64,000 bases of DNA from Borrelia sp. RT5S (GTDB lineage: Bacteria; Spirochaetota; Spirochaetia; Borreliales; Borreliaceae). Each line of letters begins with the position of its first letter. Within the stretch, counting starts at the first letter, position 1. Positions 9,738 to 18,258 of this stretch are shown here, in pieces. Position numbers and translations under genes: made by a program. The notes below the pieces were generated by a model. The model did no database searches. It saw nothing but the letters and a program-made list of their open reading frames with translations, and was not told the origin of the DNA. The stretch lies in assembly GCF_021165755.1 (NCBI RefSeq), contig NZ_CP088936.1, forward strand, positions 682,001-746,000, written 5' to 3'.

Positions 9738-11078
9738 ATGGACACGAGTAAATGTGTGGCACCGAATTTTCTAGGACTTGTTCCCTTCATTATTTTTATT
9801 GTTGTCTATATTGGAACTGGGGTGGTTTTAGAAATTCAAGGTGTTAAGATGGCTTTTTATCAAATGCCACCCATAGTTGCTATGCTATTGGGTATTGTTA
9901 CAGCATTTCTTTTATTTAAGGGTTCGTTTACAGATAAGATAAATGAGTTTATTAAAGGATGTGCACAGTTTGATATTACATTTATTTATTTAATATTTAT
10001 GATTTCAGGTGCTTTTTCTTCTGTTTGTAAGGAGATAGGTAGTATTGAAACTGTAGCGAATATTGGACTTAAATATATACCTTCTAATTTATTGGTAGCA
10101 GGTATATTTTTAATATGCCTTTTCCTCTCTACTTCAACTGGTAGTTTTATGGGTACTGTTGTAGCTATTACTCCAATCGGGCTTGAGATAGCAAATAAAA
10201 GCGGAATTCCTTTGCCAATGGTTGCAGGGGCTGTGCTTGGAGGAGGTGCTTTTGGAGACAGTATGTCTTTAATATCAGATACAACCATTATCGCCAGCCG
10301 TACTCAAGGAGTTAAGATCAGGGATGTTTTTAATAGTGGAGCTTGGTTTGCAATACCTGCTGCTGCAATGGCGACCGTAGCGTTTGCTATTGTAGGTTCG
10401 TCTGTTTCAAATGTCAATTTTGTAGTTGATCTTGCGGATATTAATTATTTGAAAGTTCTTCCTTACCTTTTTGTTATAGCTTTTGCGTTCCTAGGAGTAA
10501 ATGTGTTTTTGGTTTTATTTCTTGGGATATTGATCGCTGGTGGTATTGGTATTTTGTGCGGCGATTTAACTTTGCTTTCAATGTCTAAAAATATTAATAG
10601 AGGTTTATTGGATTTAAGTGACATGATTATTCTTGTTATTTTTACAGGAGGAGTGTCTTACATGACTATTAAACATGGAGGATTTGAGTGGGTTTTAAGC
10701 AAGGTGAGATTTTTGGCTAAGTGTAGGAGAAGTGCTGAATTTACGATTACTTTTTTGATAATTATGGTGACAGGTTTTCTTGCAAATAGCGGGCTTGCGA
10801 TTTTAGTTAATGGAACTGTAACCAGGGGAATATCTGAGGATAATTCGATATGTCCTAAGCGATGTGCGGCCTTGCTTTCTGTTTCTTCTTGTGCTTTAAT
10901 AGGCACTCTACCATACGGCATGCACATGATAAGTGTAATAAATCTTGCAAAGGGGGCCATATCTCCAGTTGATATCATCTCATTTTTGTTCTATCAAGCT
11001 TTTCTAGGTATCATCATCATTTCTTCTATAATTGGTGTTAGTTTAAAAAAGCATATTTTGCGTTTTGCTAGAATCTAG
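9738..11078 (+). CDS. nhaC: NhaC-family Na+/H+ antiporter, second copy
   Basis: A 446-residue polytopic membrane protein paralogous to the preceding gene, sharing the N-terminal PNFLGLVPFIIF, the central GGAFGDSMSLISDTTIIASRTQG and similar C-terminal helices. It is predicted to exchange Na+ for H+ across the inner membrane. AGGAGG at 9727-9732 is a perfect Shine-Dalgarno sequence for the ATG at 9738; an in-frame GTG at 9732 overlaps it and can be dismissed. It is probably cotranscribed with the first copy. A perfect 13-bp hairpin begins at its stop codon and separates it from the convergent potD. Confidence 0.9.
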   Translation: MDTSKCVAPNFLGLVPFIIFIVVYIGTGVVLEIQGVKMAFYQMPPIVAMLLGIVTAFLLFKGSFTDKINEFIKGCAQFDITFIYLIFMISGAFSSVCKEIGSIETVANIGLKYIPSNLLVAGIFLICLFLSTSTGSFMGTVVAITPIGLEIANKSGIPLPMVAGAVLGGGAFGDSMSLISDTTIIASRTQGVKIRDVFNSGAWFAIPAAAMATVAFAIVGSSVSNVNFVVDLADINYLKVLPYLFVIAFAFLGVNVFLVLFLGILIAGGIGILCGDLTLLSMSKNINRGLLDLSDMIILVIFTGGVSYMTIKHGGFEWVLSKVRFLAKCRRSAEFTITFLIIMVTGFLANSGLAILVNGTVTRGISEDNSICPKRCAALLSVSSCALIGTLPYGMHMISVINLAKGAISPVDIISFLFYQAFLGIIIISSIIGVSLKKHILRFARI

Positions 11079-11105
11079 GAAACAACCTTTAGAAAGGTTG
11101 TTTCC
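11078..11105. terminator. Perfect 13-bp hairpin between convergent nhaC and potD
   Basis: Arms 11078-11090 and 11093-11105 are exact reverse complements with only two bases between them. The hairpin starts on the last base of the nhaC stop and ends 13 bp before the potD stop. No clean T-tract follows on either strand, so it may act as a bidirectional terminator or as an mRNA 3'-end stabiliser. Confidence 0.65.
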
Positions 11106-11118
11106 CTTTAGATAATTT

Positions 11119-12165
11119 TCAGGAAGCTAATTCTACATATATTTTTAGTTGTTCTTCTTTTACTTCTCTAGGTACTGTTTTAAATACTTCCAGTTTTGAA
11201 AAATCTTTTGGAAGAAATTTTTCTTCTAAGTATAATTTCATTTCAGGATTTTGCTCTGCCTCATCTTTTAAACGACTCAGCACATTTTTGTTTGGGGAAT
11301 TATATCTTGTCTCTTGAAAGTTTGCGTAAGATGCTTCATTCTCATAAAGAAAGTTTATGAATTTGTAAGCAAGTTCTTTGTGAGGGGCGTCTGATGGAAT
11401 AGCCATTACGTCAATCCAGAGATTTGTGTCTTCAGGAGCATAAAAATCTAGATTTGCGTCTTTCATCATCGCGTCTTGAGCCTCTCCGCTCCATGTTAAC
11501 TGAATAGACGCCTCTCCATTAAGTATTAGTGATTTTGCAGCAATATCTGAGAAATAGCCTACCAGCAAAGGGTTTTGTTTTTTTAATACTTCCCCGGCTT
11601 CTTTTATTCTTGATATGTCGTGCTCATTAAATAAATAACCAAGTTGTTTAAGTGCAACTCCAATATTTTCTTTTGGAGAATCCAGCATTGCAATTTCTTT
11701 GCTATATTTTTCGTTAAATAGGATATCAAACCCATTCATGTCTTTTGCGTCAATCTTTGTTTTATTGTAAAGTATTCCCATTACCCCCCAAAACATAGGT
11801 ATAGAGTAAGCATTTCCAGGGTCATACTCTAGGTCCTTAAGTTCTTCTAAAATATTTTCTCTTACAGTTGGCAATTTTTCGTGGTCTATTTTTTCAATTC
11901 TATTTTCACTTGCCAATTCCCCGATTAAATACTCTGAGGGCACTATTATGTCATAATAACCCTTTGTGCTGTTGAACTTTGCCATCATTTCTTCATTATT
12001 ATTAAAGATTTCATAGTTTATCTTTACATTATTTTCTCTTTCAAATTGAGCCAACAAGTCTTCATCAATGTATTCTGCCCAATTAAGAATATTAAGAGTG
12101 TCTTTTTTCTCTCCAGGGTTACAAGATAGAATTATTAAGATTAATATTACTAATATTTTTTTCAA
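11119..12165 (-). CDS. potD: Spermidine/putrescine ABC transporter substrate-binding lipoprotein
   Basis: Captures polyamine in the periplasm and delivers it to PotBC. The 348-residue precursor starts with a lipoprotein signal, MKKILVILILIILSC, with the lipidated Cys at residue 15. The mature part opens with LNILNWAEYIDEDLLAQFE, the PotD-family pattern for the first lobe, and later has LTWSGEAQDAM, typical of the ligand site. It is the last gene of potABCD, 17 bp after potC. Borrelia lacks most biosynthetic pathways, so polyamine import is expected to matter (inference). Confidence 0.95.
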   Translation of the reverse strand: MKKILVILILIILSCNPGEKKDTLNILNWAEYIDEDLLAQFERENNVKINYEIFNNNEEMMAKFNSTKGYYDIIVPSEYLIGELASENRIEKIDHEKLPTVRENILEELKDLEYDPGNAYSIPMFWGVMGILYNKTKIDAKDMNGFDILFNEKYSKEIAMLDSPKENIGVALKQLGYLFNEHDISRIKEAGEVLKKQNPLLVGYFSDIAAKSLILNGEASIQLTWSGEAQDAMMKDANLDFYAPEDTNLWIDVMAIPSDAPHKELAYKFINFLYENEASYANFQETRYNSPNKNVLSRLKDEAEQNPEMKLYLEEKFLPKDFSKLEVFKTVPREVKEEQLKIYVELAS

Positions 12166-12182
12166 AATTAAACTCCTTTTAT

Positions 12183-12974
12183 CTAAATTTCTGTGTCTGT
12201 TGTTAATTTTTTAATTCCTACAAATTTGTTAATAATAAATAAAAGACTAAGTATTACAAAAAATAAGATGGAAGAAATTGCATTTATAATAGGTTTTATT
12301 CCTCTCTTTGTTAAAGAATTTATAAGTATTGATAAGTTATTAAAGCCTTGTCCTGTTGTAAAAAAGGATATTAAAAAATCATCAACGGATAATGTAAATG
12401 CAATAAGTCCGCCTGTGGCTACGCCTCCAATTATTTCTGGGAATATTATGTTTTTAAATATTTGACTCTCTGAAGCTCCAAGGTCGCGAGCTGCATCAAT
12501 GATATTTTCTGGAAGTGAATATAGCTTGGGCAAAATTGTTATTACTACATAAGGTGTTGAAAACATTATGTGTGACATTAACATGGTAGAGAATCCTAGC
12601 TGTATTTTTATAGCTGAGTAAAATGTCATCAAGCTAATACCTGTTACAATATCAGGATTAATTATCGGTATTTTATTGATCGATAGCAGAATTGTTTTTA
12701 TTCTTCTATTTTTGGTTTTATAAATGCCATAGGCACCCAGGACACCAATTGCAACAGAAACTAAAGATGATATTATTGCTACGGATAGAGTATTGTATAT
12801 TACGGTCTTTATTTGCTGTGATTCAAAAACTTCCTTGTACCATTTTAAGCTAAACCCTTGCCAAAAAAAGCCATGATCCCCCGCGTTGAAGGAGTAAACT
12901 ACTAAAATTATTATGGGAGCGTAAATAAATCCAAATGTAAAGAATAAAAAAGTGTTTTTTAGTACGTTAAGCAT
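12183..12974 (-). CDS. potC: Spermidine/putrescine ABC transporter permease PotC
   Basis: One of the two membrane-spanning subunits of the polyamine importer. The 263-residue protein has about six hydrophobic segments and the permease EAA loop DAARDLGASESQIFKNIIFPEI near residues 165-185, which contacts the PotA ATPase. It starts 9 bp after the potB stop and is followed by potD after 17 bp. Length and position match PotC of other bacteria. Confidence 0.95.
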   Translation of the reverse strand: MLNVLKNTFLFFTFGFIYAPIIILVVYSFNAGDHGFFWQGFSLKWYKEVFESQQIKTVIYNTLSVAIISSLVSVAIGVLGAYGIYKTKNRRIKTILLSINKIPIINPDIVTGISLMTFYSAIKIQLGFSTMLMSHIMFSTPYVVITILPKLYSLPENIIDAARDLGASESQIFKNIIFPEIIGGVATGGLIAFTLSVDDFLISFFTTGQGFNNLSILINSLTKRGIKPIINAISSILFFVILSLLFIINKFVGIKKLTTDTEI

Positions 12975-12983
12975 ATTGATTCC

Positions 12984-13790
12984 TTATTCCACACTATTTT
13001 TTTGCATTAATCTAAGTATTGTGAGGTTAAACATTAATATCACTAACATGACAATAAAAGAAATAGCAGCTCCAGTATGCCAATCTTCTACGAATAAGAA
13101 TTGTTTTTCAATTAAGTTTCCAATTAAAATTTGTTTAGAGCCACCTAACAAGTCTGAGATGATAAATACCGTAATGGAGGGAATAAATACCATTATTATT
13201 CCTGTCGCAAGATAAGATAATGTCAATGGTACCTTTACGTACAGCAAAATTTGCCACATTCTTGCTCCAAGATCCCTTGCACCTTCAATATATTCAGGCT
13301 TAATCTTTAAAAGACCTGTGTACACAGGTAGCACCATAAATGGCAGAAAATTGTATACCATGCCGATTGTTACAGCTTGCTCATTGTAGATTAAATCCAT
13401 GTTGGGAAGTCCTATTGCTTCAAGCAGGTTATTAATAATTCCATTTCTTCCTAATATCCGTATCCAAGCGTAAGTTCTAAGCAGGGTATTAACCCACATG
13501 GGAAGTATTATCATTATTATGAGTACGTTTTGAATACTTTTTTTCGATATTGATATGAACCATGCCGTAGGATATCCAATAAGAATACAGAAAATGGTTG
13601 CAATGAACGCGAGTTTAGTACTTCTTGAAAAAATCCTTAAGTAACTTGGTTCTAGTAGTCTGTTAAAATTTGCAAATGTAACTTCATTATTTTCATTAAG
13701 GAATCCAAGCGTTATGATTATGAGAAGCGGGATTATAACAAAGATTGACAAAAATAGAACATATAGGACCAATGTTATTCTGTTCATCAT
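12984..13790 (-). CDS. potB: Spermidine/putrescine ABC transporter permease PotB
   Basis: Second membrane subunit of the polyamine importer, 268 residues with about six membrane segments. The EAA loop EGARDLGARMWQILLYVKVPL is visible near residues 185-205. Its ATG shares one base with the potA stop codon (TAATG at 13788-13792 read on the minus strand), implying translational coupling to the ATPase gene. A second in-frame ATG directly follows the first; the overlap favours the first but does not exclude the second. Confidence 0.94.
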   Translation of the reverse strand: MMNRITLVLYVLFLSIFVIIPLLIIITLGFLNENNEVTFANFNRLLEPSYLRIFSRSTKLAFIATIFCILIGYPTAWFISISKKSIQNVLIIMIILPMWVNTLLRTYAWIRILGRNGIINNLLEAIGLPNMDLIYNEQAVTIGMVYNFLPFMVLPVYTGLLKIKPEYIEGARDLGARMWQILLYVKVPLTLSYLATGIIMVFIPSITVFIISDLLGGSKQILIGNLIEKQFLFVEDWHTGAAISFIVMLVILMFNLTILRLMQKNSVE

Positions 13791-14836
13791 TATTGTTTTT
13801 TACCCATTACATGAATGTCGTTAGGCTCTAGGAATATATCAACTTCTTCCCCGACTCTCGTAAGTTTTGTACTCTGGATTAACCAGTTGGATTTTGCAAT
13901 CTCTAGTGTCATTTCGTAGTGAACACCCTGAAATATCGCCGAGGTTATAACTCCACTTAAGTGTCCCTTACCCTTGGGAAGTATCTTTACATCTTCTGGT
14001 CGTATTACAAGGTCAACTGGTTCCTTATTTTCAAACCCCTTGTCAAGGCATTCAAAATTTTTGCCAAACATACTAACAATAAACTCGTCCTCGTATGTTC
14101 CGTCGAAAATATTACTTTCTCCAATAAAATCAGCCACAAATTTTGTATTAGGTTCGTTGTAAATTTCCTCAGGTGTCCCAATTTGAAGAATTACTCCCTC
14201 ATTCATTACAACTATTCTATCACTCATTGTTAAGGCTTCTTCTTGATCATGAGTAACATAAATAAAAGTGATTCCAAGCTTCCTTTGTATATTTTTAAGC
14301 TCTCTTTGCATCTCTTGTCTCATCTTTAAATCAAGTGCAGAGAGTGGTTCATCTAATAGCAAAAGTTTAGGCTCCATAACTATTGCCCTTGCGATTGCAA
14401 CTCTTTGTTTTTGTCCTCCCGATAATTCATTAATGTTTCTATAAGCGTATTTTTGCATTCCAATCAAAGAAAGAGATGAACTTACTTTTTCCTTGATCAA
14501 ATTTTTGTTTATTTTCTTCATTCTAAGACCGAATGCAATATTGTCAAAAACATTCATATGTGGAAACAGCGCATAATTTTGAAATACAGTGTTCAGCTCT
14601 CTCTTATTAGGGCTAATTTTTGAAATCTCTTTCGACAAAAAGTAGATCTCACCATCCCTTTGACTTAAAAAGCCTCCCAGTATCTTAATAAGAGTGGTCT
14701 TCCCACAGCCCGATGGACCAAGTAGTGTAATAAATTCATTTTTTTTAACTTTTAAATTAACTTTATCTAGAGTTTTACTACCGCTATCAGTGTAGCAATG
14801 ACTTAAGTCCTTAATCTCTAGGATAAGACTATTCAA
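13790..14836 (-). CDS. potA: Spermidine/putrescine ABC transporter ATPase PotA
   Basis: Energises polyamine import at the cytoplasmic face. Walker [10 protein letters not shown] is near residues 40-48, the signature ELSGGQKQR near 137-145, and Walker [13 protein letters not shown] follows; the C-terminal third is the regulatory TOBE-like domain. The start is a TTG at 14836, chosen because GGAGGG lies nine bases upstream (14846-14851) and the protein then begins right before the first beta strand. It is the first gene of potABCD, with a good promoter at 14889-14917. Confidence 0.95.
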   Translation of the reverse strand: MNSLILEIKDLSHCYTDSGSKTLDKVNLKVKKNEFITLLGPSGCGKTTLIKILGGFLSQRDGEIYFLSKEISKISPNKRELNTVFQNYALFPHMNVFDNIAFGLRMKKINKNLIKEKVSSSLSLIGMQKYAYRNINELSGGQKQRVAIARAIVMEPKLLLLDEPLSALDLKMRQEMQRELKNIQRKLGITFIYVTHDQEEALTMSDRIVVMNEGVILQIGTPEEIYNEPNTKFVADFIGESNIFDGTYEDEFIVSMFGKNFECLDKGFENKEPVDLVIRPEDVKILPKGKGHLSGVITSAIFQGVHYEMTLEIAKSNWLIQSTKLTRVGEEVDIFLEPNDIHVMGKKQ

Positions 14837-14888
14837 CTAATGGGACCCTCCTTTTTTACGCATGCATCAGTAAATTGCACAGTAGTGA

Positions 14889-14917
14889 ATTATACTTTAT
14901 ATTAATTCTTATGTAAA
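14889..14917 (-). promoter_or_regulatory. Sigma-70-type promoter of potABCD
   Basis: On the minus strand TTTACA (14912-14917) and TATAAT (14889-14894) are separated by exactly 17 bases. The predicted transcript starts about 45 bases before the potA TTG. The match to consensus is 11 of 12. Confidence 0.7.
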
Positions 14918-14927
14918 TAATTTTAAT

Positions 14928-15776
14928 TTAATGTTGTTTTGGTATGTTAAGGTCGAGTATTATTTTTCCAAACTTGCCTTCTCTATATTCTTTTATTAGT
15001 GTTTTTGATGTTCTCTGCATGTCTATTTTGCATTTTTTATTCATAAACCCCCTTACCTTTGCAAATTCCTCCAAAATTTTAAGTGAATCCGTTGAGGCTA
15101 TTTTATATCTATTTAACAAATTGTTTTTGTTATTATTGTGCATTTCTTTAAGCAAGTAGAGCGCAAGTTCCGTACTGTCTATTATTTCTTCTCTTATCAT
15201 GTCTAGTATTGCAAGTTTTTTTGCAATTTTCTGGTCTTCTAAATTGTGCCATAATAAACCGGGAGTATCAAAAATATTAATTTCTTCATTTACTTTAACG
15301 ATTTGTATATTTTTTGTATGCCCCGGTTTATTTGCAACACTTGCGCTTTTTTTCCCTACCAGTAGGTTCATTATTGATGATTTTCCAACATTTGGAATTC
15401 CAATTACTAAGACTTTTATTTTCTCTGTGTAAGTTTTGATTTTTTTCACACTTGCTGTTTTTTTAATTTTGTCTATTATCTGTTTCTTCATTCCTTTTTT
15501 GTAAATATTGCTAATTATTACGTGATCACCAAGAGAATCAAAATATGACCTCCATTTTAAAATTTCTCTTTCAATTGTAAGATCTGACTTGTTTAAAAGT
15601 ATTATTTTTTCCTTTCCTGCATTTTTAATGATTTGTTCGGTTAGTGGATTTTTACTACTAAGTGGCGCCCGCGCGTCAAGGATTTCCAATACGATATTTG
15701 TTCTATTAAGATTTTCGTTGATTAATTCCAAGGCCCTTTTCATGTGGCCAGGAAACCAGTTTATTTTGCTTGACAT
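14928..15776 (-). CDS. Circularly permuted GTPase, RbgA/YlqF-like ribosome biogenesis factor
   Basis: Predicted to help mature the 50S subunit. The GTPase motifs occur in permuted order: NKSD (G4) near residue 60 precedes Walker A GIPNVGKSS near 125-133 and DTPGL (G3) near 170, the hallmark of the YlqF/YawG family. The N-terminal INWFPGHMKRAL is typical of RbgA. The ATG at 15776 is preferred because this family begins just before INWFPGHMK; the frame continues 12 codons upstream from 15812 but those residues do not look conserved. The start codon lies inside an 18-bp perfect inverted repeat, and a TATAAT ends seven bases upstream, so the transcript may be leaderless. About 280 residues, normal for the family. 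Confidence 0.9.
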   Translation of the reverse strand: MSSKINWFPGHMKRALELINENLNRTNIVLEILDARAPLSSKNPLTEQIIKNAGKEKIILLNKSDLTIEREILKWRSYFDSLGDHVIISNIYKKGMKKQIIDKIKKTASVKKIKTYTEKIKVLVIGIPNVGKSSIMNLLVGKKSASVANKPGHTKNIQIVKVNEEINIFDTPGLLWHNLEDQKIAKKLAILDMIREEIIDSTELALYLLKEMHNNNKNNLLNRYKIASTDSLKILEEFAKVRGFMNKKCKIDMQRTSKTLIKEYREGKFGKIILDLNIPKQH

Positions 15777-15814
15777 GTTTAGATTATAGTTTAATATAAA
15801 CATGTCAAGCAAAA
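15764..15814. repeat. 18-bp perfect inverted repeat over the start codon of the RbgA-like gene
   Basis: Bases 15764-15781 are the exact reverse complement of 15797-15814, with a 15-base spacer. The left arm holds the ATG and first codons of the RbgA-like gene. Each arm contains TTGACA, so potential face-to-face promoters overlap: plus strand TTGACA 15770-15775, 16 bases, TAATAT 15792-15797; minus strand TTGACA 15803-15808, 14 bases (short), TATAAT 15783-15788. It could be an operator, an mRNA hairpin hiding the start, or both. Confidence 0.85.
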
Positions 15815-15916
15815 TTTTTGTATTTTTGTGTTCTTAAATCTATAATGGATTATACTTTTTGAAAAATTGTATAGGTCGCATTGATCATATTTAAATTCTG
15901 CAAGAAGTTAGGTTAT

Positions 15917-15932
15917 AGGAGGTTTTAGTATT
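15917..15932 (+). promoter_or_regulatory. Shine-Dalgarno and AUU start codon of nanE
   Basis: AGGAGG at 15917-15922 is followed after seven bases by ATT at 15930. No ATG, GTG or TTG occurs in the frame between the stop at 15909 and the TTG at 15990, which is inside the conserved protein core. The site therefore points to ATT as initiator. Confidence 0.75.
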
Positions 15933-16625
15933 AATAAGGAGATTAAAAGAGGTTTAATTGTTTCTTGTCAGGCGCTTGAGGATGAGCCATTGCATGGTAG
16001 TTTTATTATGTCCAGGATGGCATTAGCAGCAAAGCTGGGGGGAGCAGTTGGAATTAGAGCCAATGGGATTTCAGATATTAGCAGAATAAAATCAGAGGTT
16101 AATTTACCGATAATAGGCATTATTAAAAGGGTCTATAACAATTCTCCCGTTTTTATTACACCTACTATTAGGGAGATTGATGAACTATGCGGGGAAGGTG
16201 TTGATGTTATTGCTCTTGATGCTACTCTAAGAGAACGTCCGGGTGGAATCTTGCTGTCTGAATTTTTTAATGGAATTAGGAATAAATATCCAGATCAACT
16301 TCTAATGGCAGATATTGGTTCTTTGGAAGAAGCTGTTACTGCTGATAAGCTTGGGTTTGATTTTATTGGTACAACTTTGCATGGATATACAAAGGACACT
16401 GAGGGGTACAACATTGCAGATGATGATTTTTCCTTTTTAAAGAAGTTGCTCAAGTGTAATTTTAAATCAAAATTAGTAGTTGAGGGCAAGATTGATACAC
16501 CTCTTAAAGCCAAGAGATGCTTTGAACTGGGAGTTTCTTTTGTTGTTGTAGGGGGGGCTATTACGAGGCCTATGGAAATTACAAAAAGTTTTGTTAAAAA
16601 GATAAATGAGGTTGGGGAAATTTAA
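15930..16625 (+). CDS. nanE: N-acetylmannosamine-6-phosphate 2-epimerase, probable AUU start
   Basis: Interconverts ManNAc-6-phosphate and GlcNAc-6-phosphate, feeding amino sugars to glycolysis or the cell wall. With initiation at ATT 15930 the protein has 231 residues, the normal NanE length, and includes the conserved N-terminal [16 protein letters not shown]. Other family text is [24 protein letters not shown] and the C-terminal [10 protein letters not shown] phosphate site. Starting at the first conventional codon (TTG 15990) would delete the first conserved strand and its active-site residues. The EIICB gene follows after about 50 bp and may share its transcript. A frame error in the assembly is unlikely because the frame is open and correctly spaced from the Shine-Dalgarno. 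Confidence 0.9.
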   Translation: MNKEIKRGLIVSCQALEDEPLHGSFIMSRMALAAKLGGAVGIRANGISDISRIKSEVNLPIIGIIKRVYNNSPVFITPTIREIDELCGEGVDVIALDATLRERPGGILLSEFFNGIRNKYPDQLLMADIGSLEEAVTADKLGFDFIGTTLHGYTKDTEGYNIADDDFSFLKKLLKCNFKSKLVVEGKIDTPLKAKRCFELGVSFVVVGGAITRPMEITKSFVKKINEVGEI

Positions 16626-16674
16626 AAGTATTTATAATGTTTGTTGTGTCTTTTTAAGACAGATAGGAGTTTTT

Positions 16675-18219
16675 ATGGGAAAATTCTTTGAGAATGCTCA
16701 AAAATTTGGACGTTCTTTTATGTTGCCTATTGCTATTCTCCCTGCATCGGGATTGTTTTTAGGAATTGGGGGGGCTTTATCCAACCCGGCGACGGTTAGC
16801 GCCTATTCTTTTCTAGATATATTTTTCTTGCAGTCAGCCTTTAAAATAATGAGCACGGCGGGTGCTATTATTTTTGTGAATTTAGCTCCGATATTTGCGA
16901 TTGGAGTTGCTGTTGGGCTTGCAAAATCAGACAAGGGAACTGCAGGGCTTGCAGCTTTTATTGGATATCTTGTTATGAATGCTACTATTGGTATTTTAGT
17001 TGATATGTCAGGAAAAGCTGAAGTTCTCTCAAGTGGAGCTGTTGGGCTAATACTTGGGATTAAGACTTTAGAGACGGGTGTTTTTGGGGGTGTGGTTGTT
17101 GGGATATTGACTTATTATCTTCACAATAGGTTAAATAAAGTTGAGCTTCCAAGAGTTCTTGGATTTTTTTCAGGTTCTAGGTTTATACCGATAGTTGTTT
17201 CTTTTGCAAGCATTCTGCTTGCTGTGTTTATGTTTATTTTTTGGCCGTTTATGCAGTCTGGAATTAGCAAAGTGGGTGGTTTAGTAGATGCAACAGGTTA
17301 TGTTGGAACTCTAATTTATGGTGTGTTTTTAAGAATGCTTGGACCCTTTGGATTGCATCATATATTTTATTTGCCCTTCTGGACAACTGGTCTTGGTGGG
17401 TCTGAGATTGTGGATGGTAAGTTAGTTGAGGGAACTCAGAACATTTTTTTCGCTGAACTTGCTGCTCAGGGTACTGATAGATTTTTTGTTGGAACGAGCC
17501 GTTTTATGAGTGGAAGATTTATTACCATGATGTTTGGATTGCCCGGCGCTGCTTTTGCTCTTTACCGACTTGCAAAACCTAGTCAGAAAACAAAAGTTTT
17601 TGGTCTTTTGCTATCAGCAGCTTTGACTTCCTTTTTGACAGGAATTACGGAGCCTCTTGAATTTTCTTTCTTGTTTGTAGCACCTTTTCTTTATGTTATG
17701 CATGCTGTATTTGATGGTTTTGCATTTATGCTTTCACATATTTTACAAATTACAATAGGGCAGACTTTTTCTGGTGGATTTATTGATTTTATTCTTTTTG
17801 GGGTTTTGCAAGGTAATTCCAGAACAAATTGGGTATTAGTACCAATGGTAGGTGTTTTTTGGTTTTTCTTGTATTATCTGAGTTTTTATTTCTTTACATC
17901 TAGATTTGACTATAAGACTCCAGGAAGGGAGGATATCCTAGATACTAGTGATTCATCTCTTTCTTTTAGAGAGTCAAAAGAGGGTTCTGTTGCATCTGAG
18001 GTGATTGCAGGTCTTGGAGGTGTTGAGAACATTGTTGAGCTTGATTGTTGTGCTACAAGACTTAGAGTTACTGTAAAGGATTCTATTAAGGTTTTGCAAA
18101 CTACTCTGGATAATACCGGGGCTAAGAAAGTGATTATTAAGAACAATGGAATTCAGGTGGTTTACGGACCTGGGGTCAGCGTACTGAAGAATGAGATAGA
18201 AGAAATACTTGGTAATTAA
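16675..18219 (+). CDS. ptsG: PTS glucose/N-acetylglucosamine-type EIICB permease
   Basis: Imports and phosphorylates a hexose or amino sugar across the inner membrane. Residues about 1-400 are the polytopic EIIC domain (start MGKFFENAQKFGRSFMLPIA; GITEPLEFSFLF is a conserved EIIC loop). The C-terminal 80 residues are EIIB with the phosphorylated cysteine in DCCATRLRV. No EIIA domain is attached, so a separate EIIA is needed. AGGAG at 16665-16669 selects the ATG at 16675; the frame extends 23 codons upstream into nanE but that extension is not part of the family. The nanE neighbour suggests amino-sugar use, yet glucose is equally possible. Confidence 0.88.
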   Translation: MGKFFENAQKFGRSFMLPIAILPASGLFLGIGGALSNPATVSAYSFLDIFFLQSAFKIMSTAGAIIFVNLAPIFAIGVAVGLAKSDKGTAGLAAFIGYLVMNATIGILVDMSGKAEVLSSGAVGLILGIKTLETGVFGGVVVGILTYYLHNRLNKVELPRVLGFFSGSRFIPIVVSFASILLAVFMFIFWPFMQSGISKVGGLVDATGYVGTLIYGVFLRMLGPFGLHHIFYLPFWTTGLGGSEIVDGKLVEGTQNIFFAELAAQGTDRFFVGTSRFMSGRFITMMFGLPGAAFALYRLAKPSQKTKVFGLLLSAALTSFLTGITEPLEFSFLFVAPFLYVMHAVFDGFAFMLSHILQITIGQTFSGGFIDFILFGVLQGNSRTNWVLVPMVGVFWFFLYYLSFYFFTSRFDYKTPGREDILDTSDSSLSFRESKEGSVASEVIAGLGGVENIVELDCCATRLRVTVKDSIKVLQTTLDNTGAKKVIIKNNGIQVVYGPGVSVLKNEIEEILGN

Positions 18220-18230
18220 AGTTTGAAAGT

Positions 18231-18258
18231 GAAAGCAAGTGTTGTATTACTTGCTTTC
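18231..18258. terminator. 10-bp hairpin terminator shared by ptsG and the convergent lipase gene
   Basis: GAAAGCAAGT (18231-18240) and ACTTGCTTTC (18249-18258) form a perfect stem with an 8-base loop. On the plus strand it is followed by TATGTTTTT, a short T-tract suited to termination of nanE-ptsG. The right half overlaps the last codons of the convergent hydrolase gene. Confidence 0.75.

Noticed and set aside
15990-16625. nanE starting at TTG 15990
   Set aside because: It would remove [13 protein letters not shown], part of the conserved NanE core, and has no ribosome site, whereas AGGAGG is well placed for ATT 15930.
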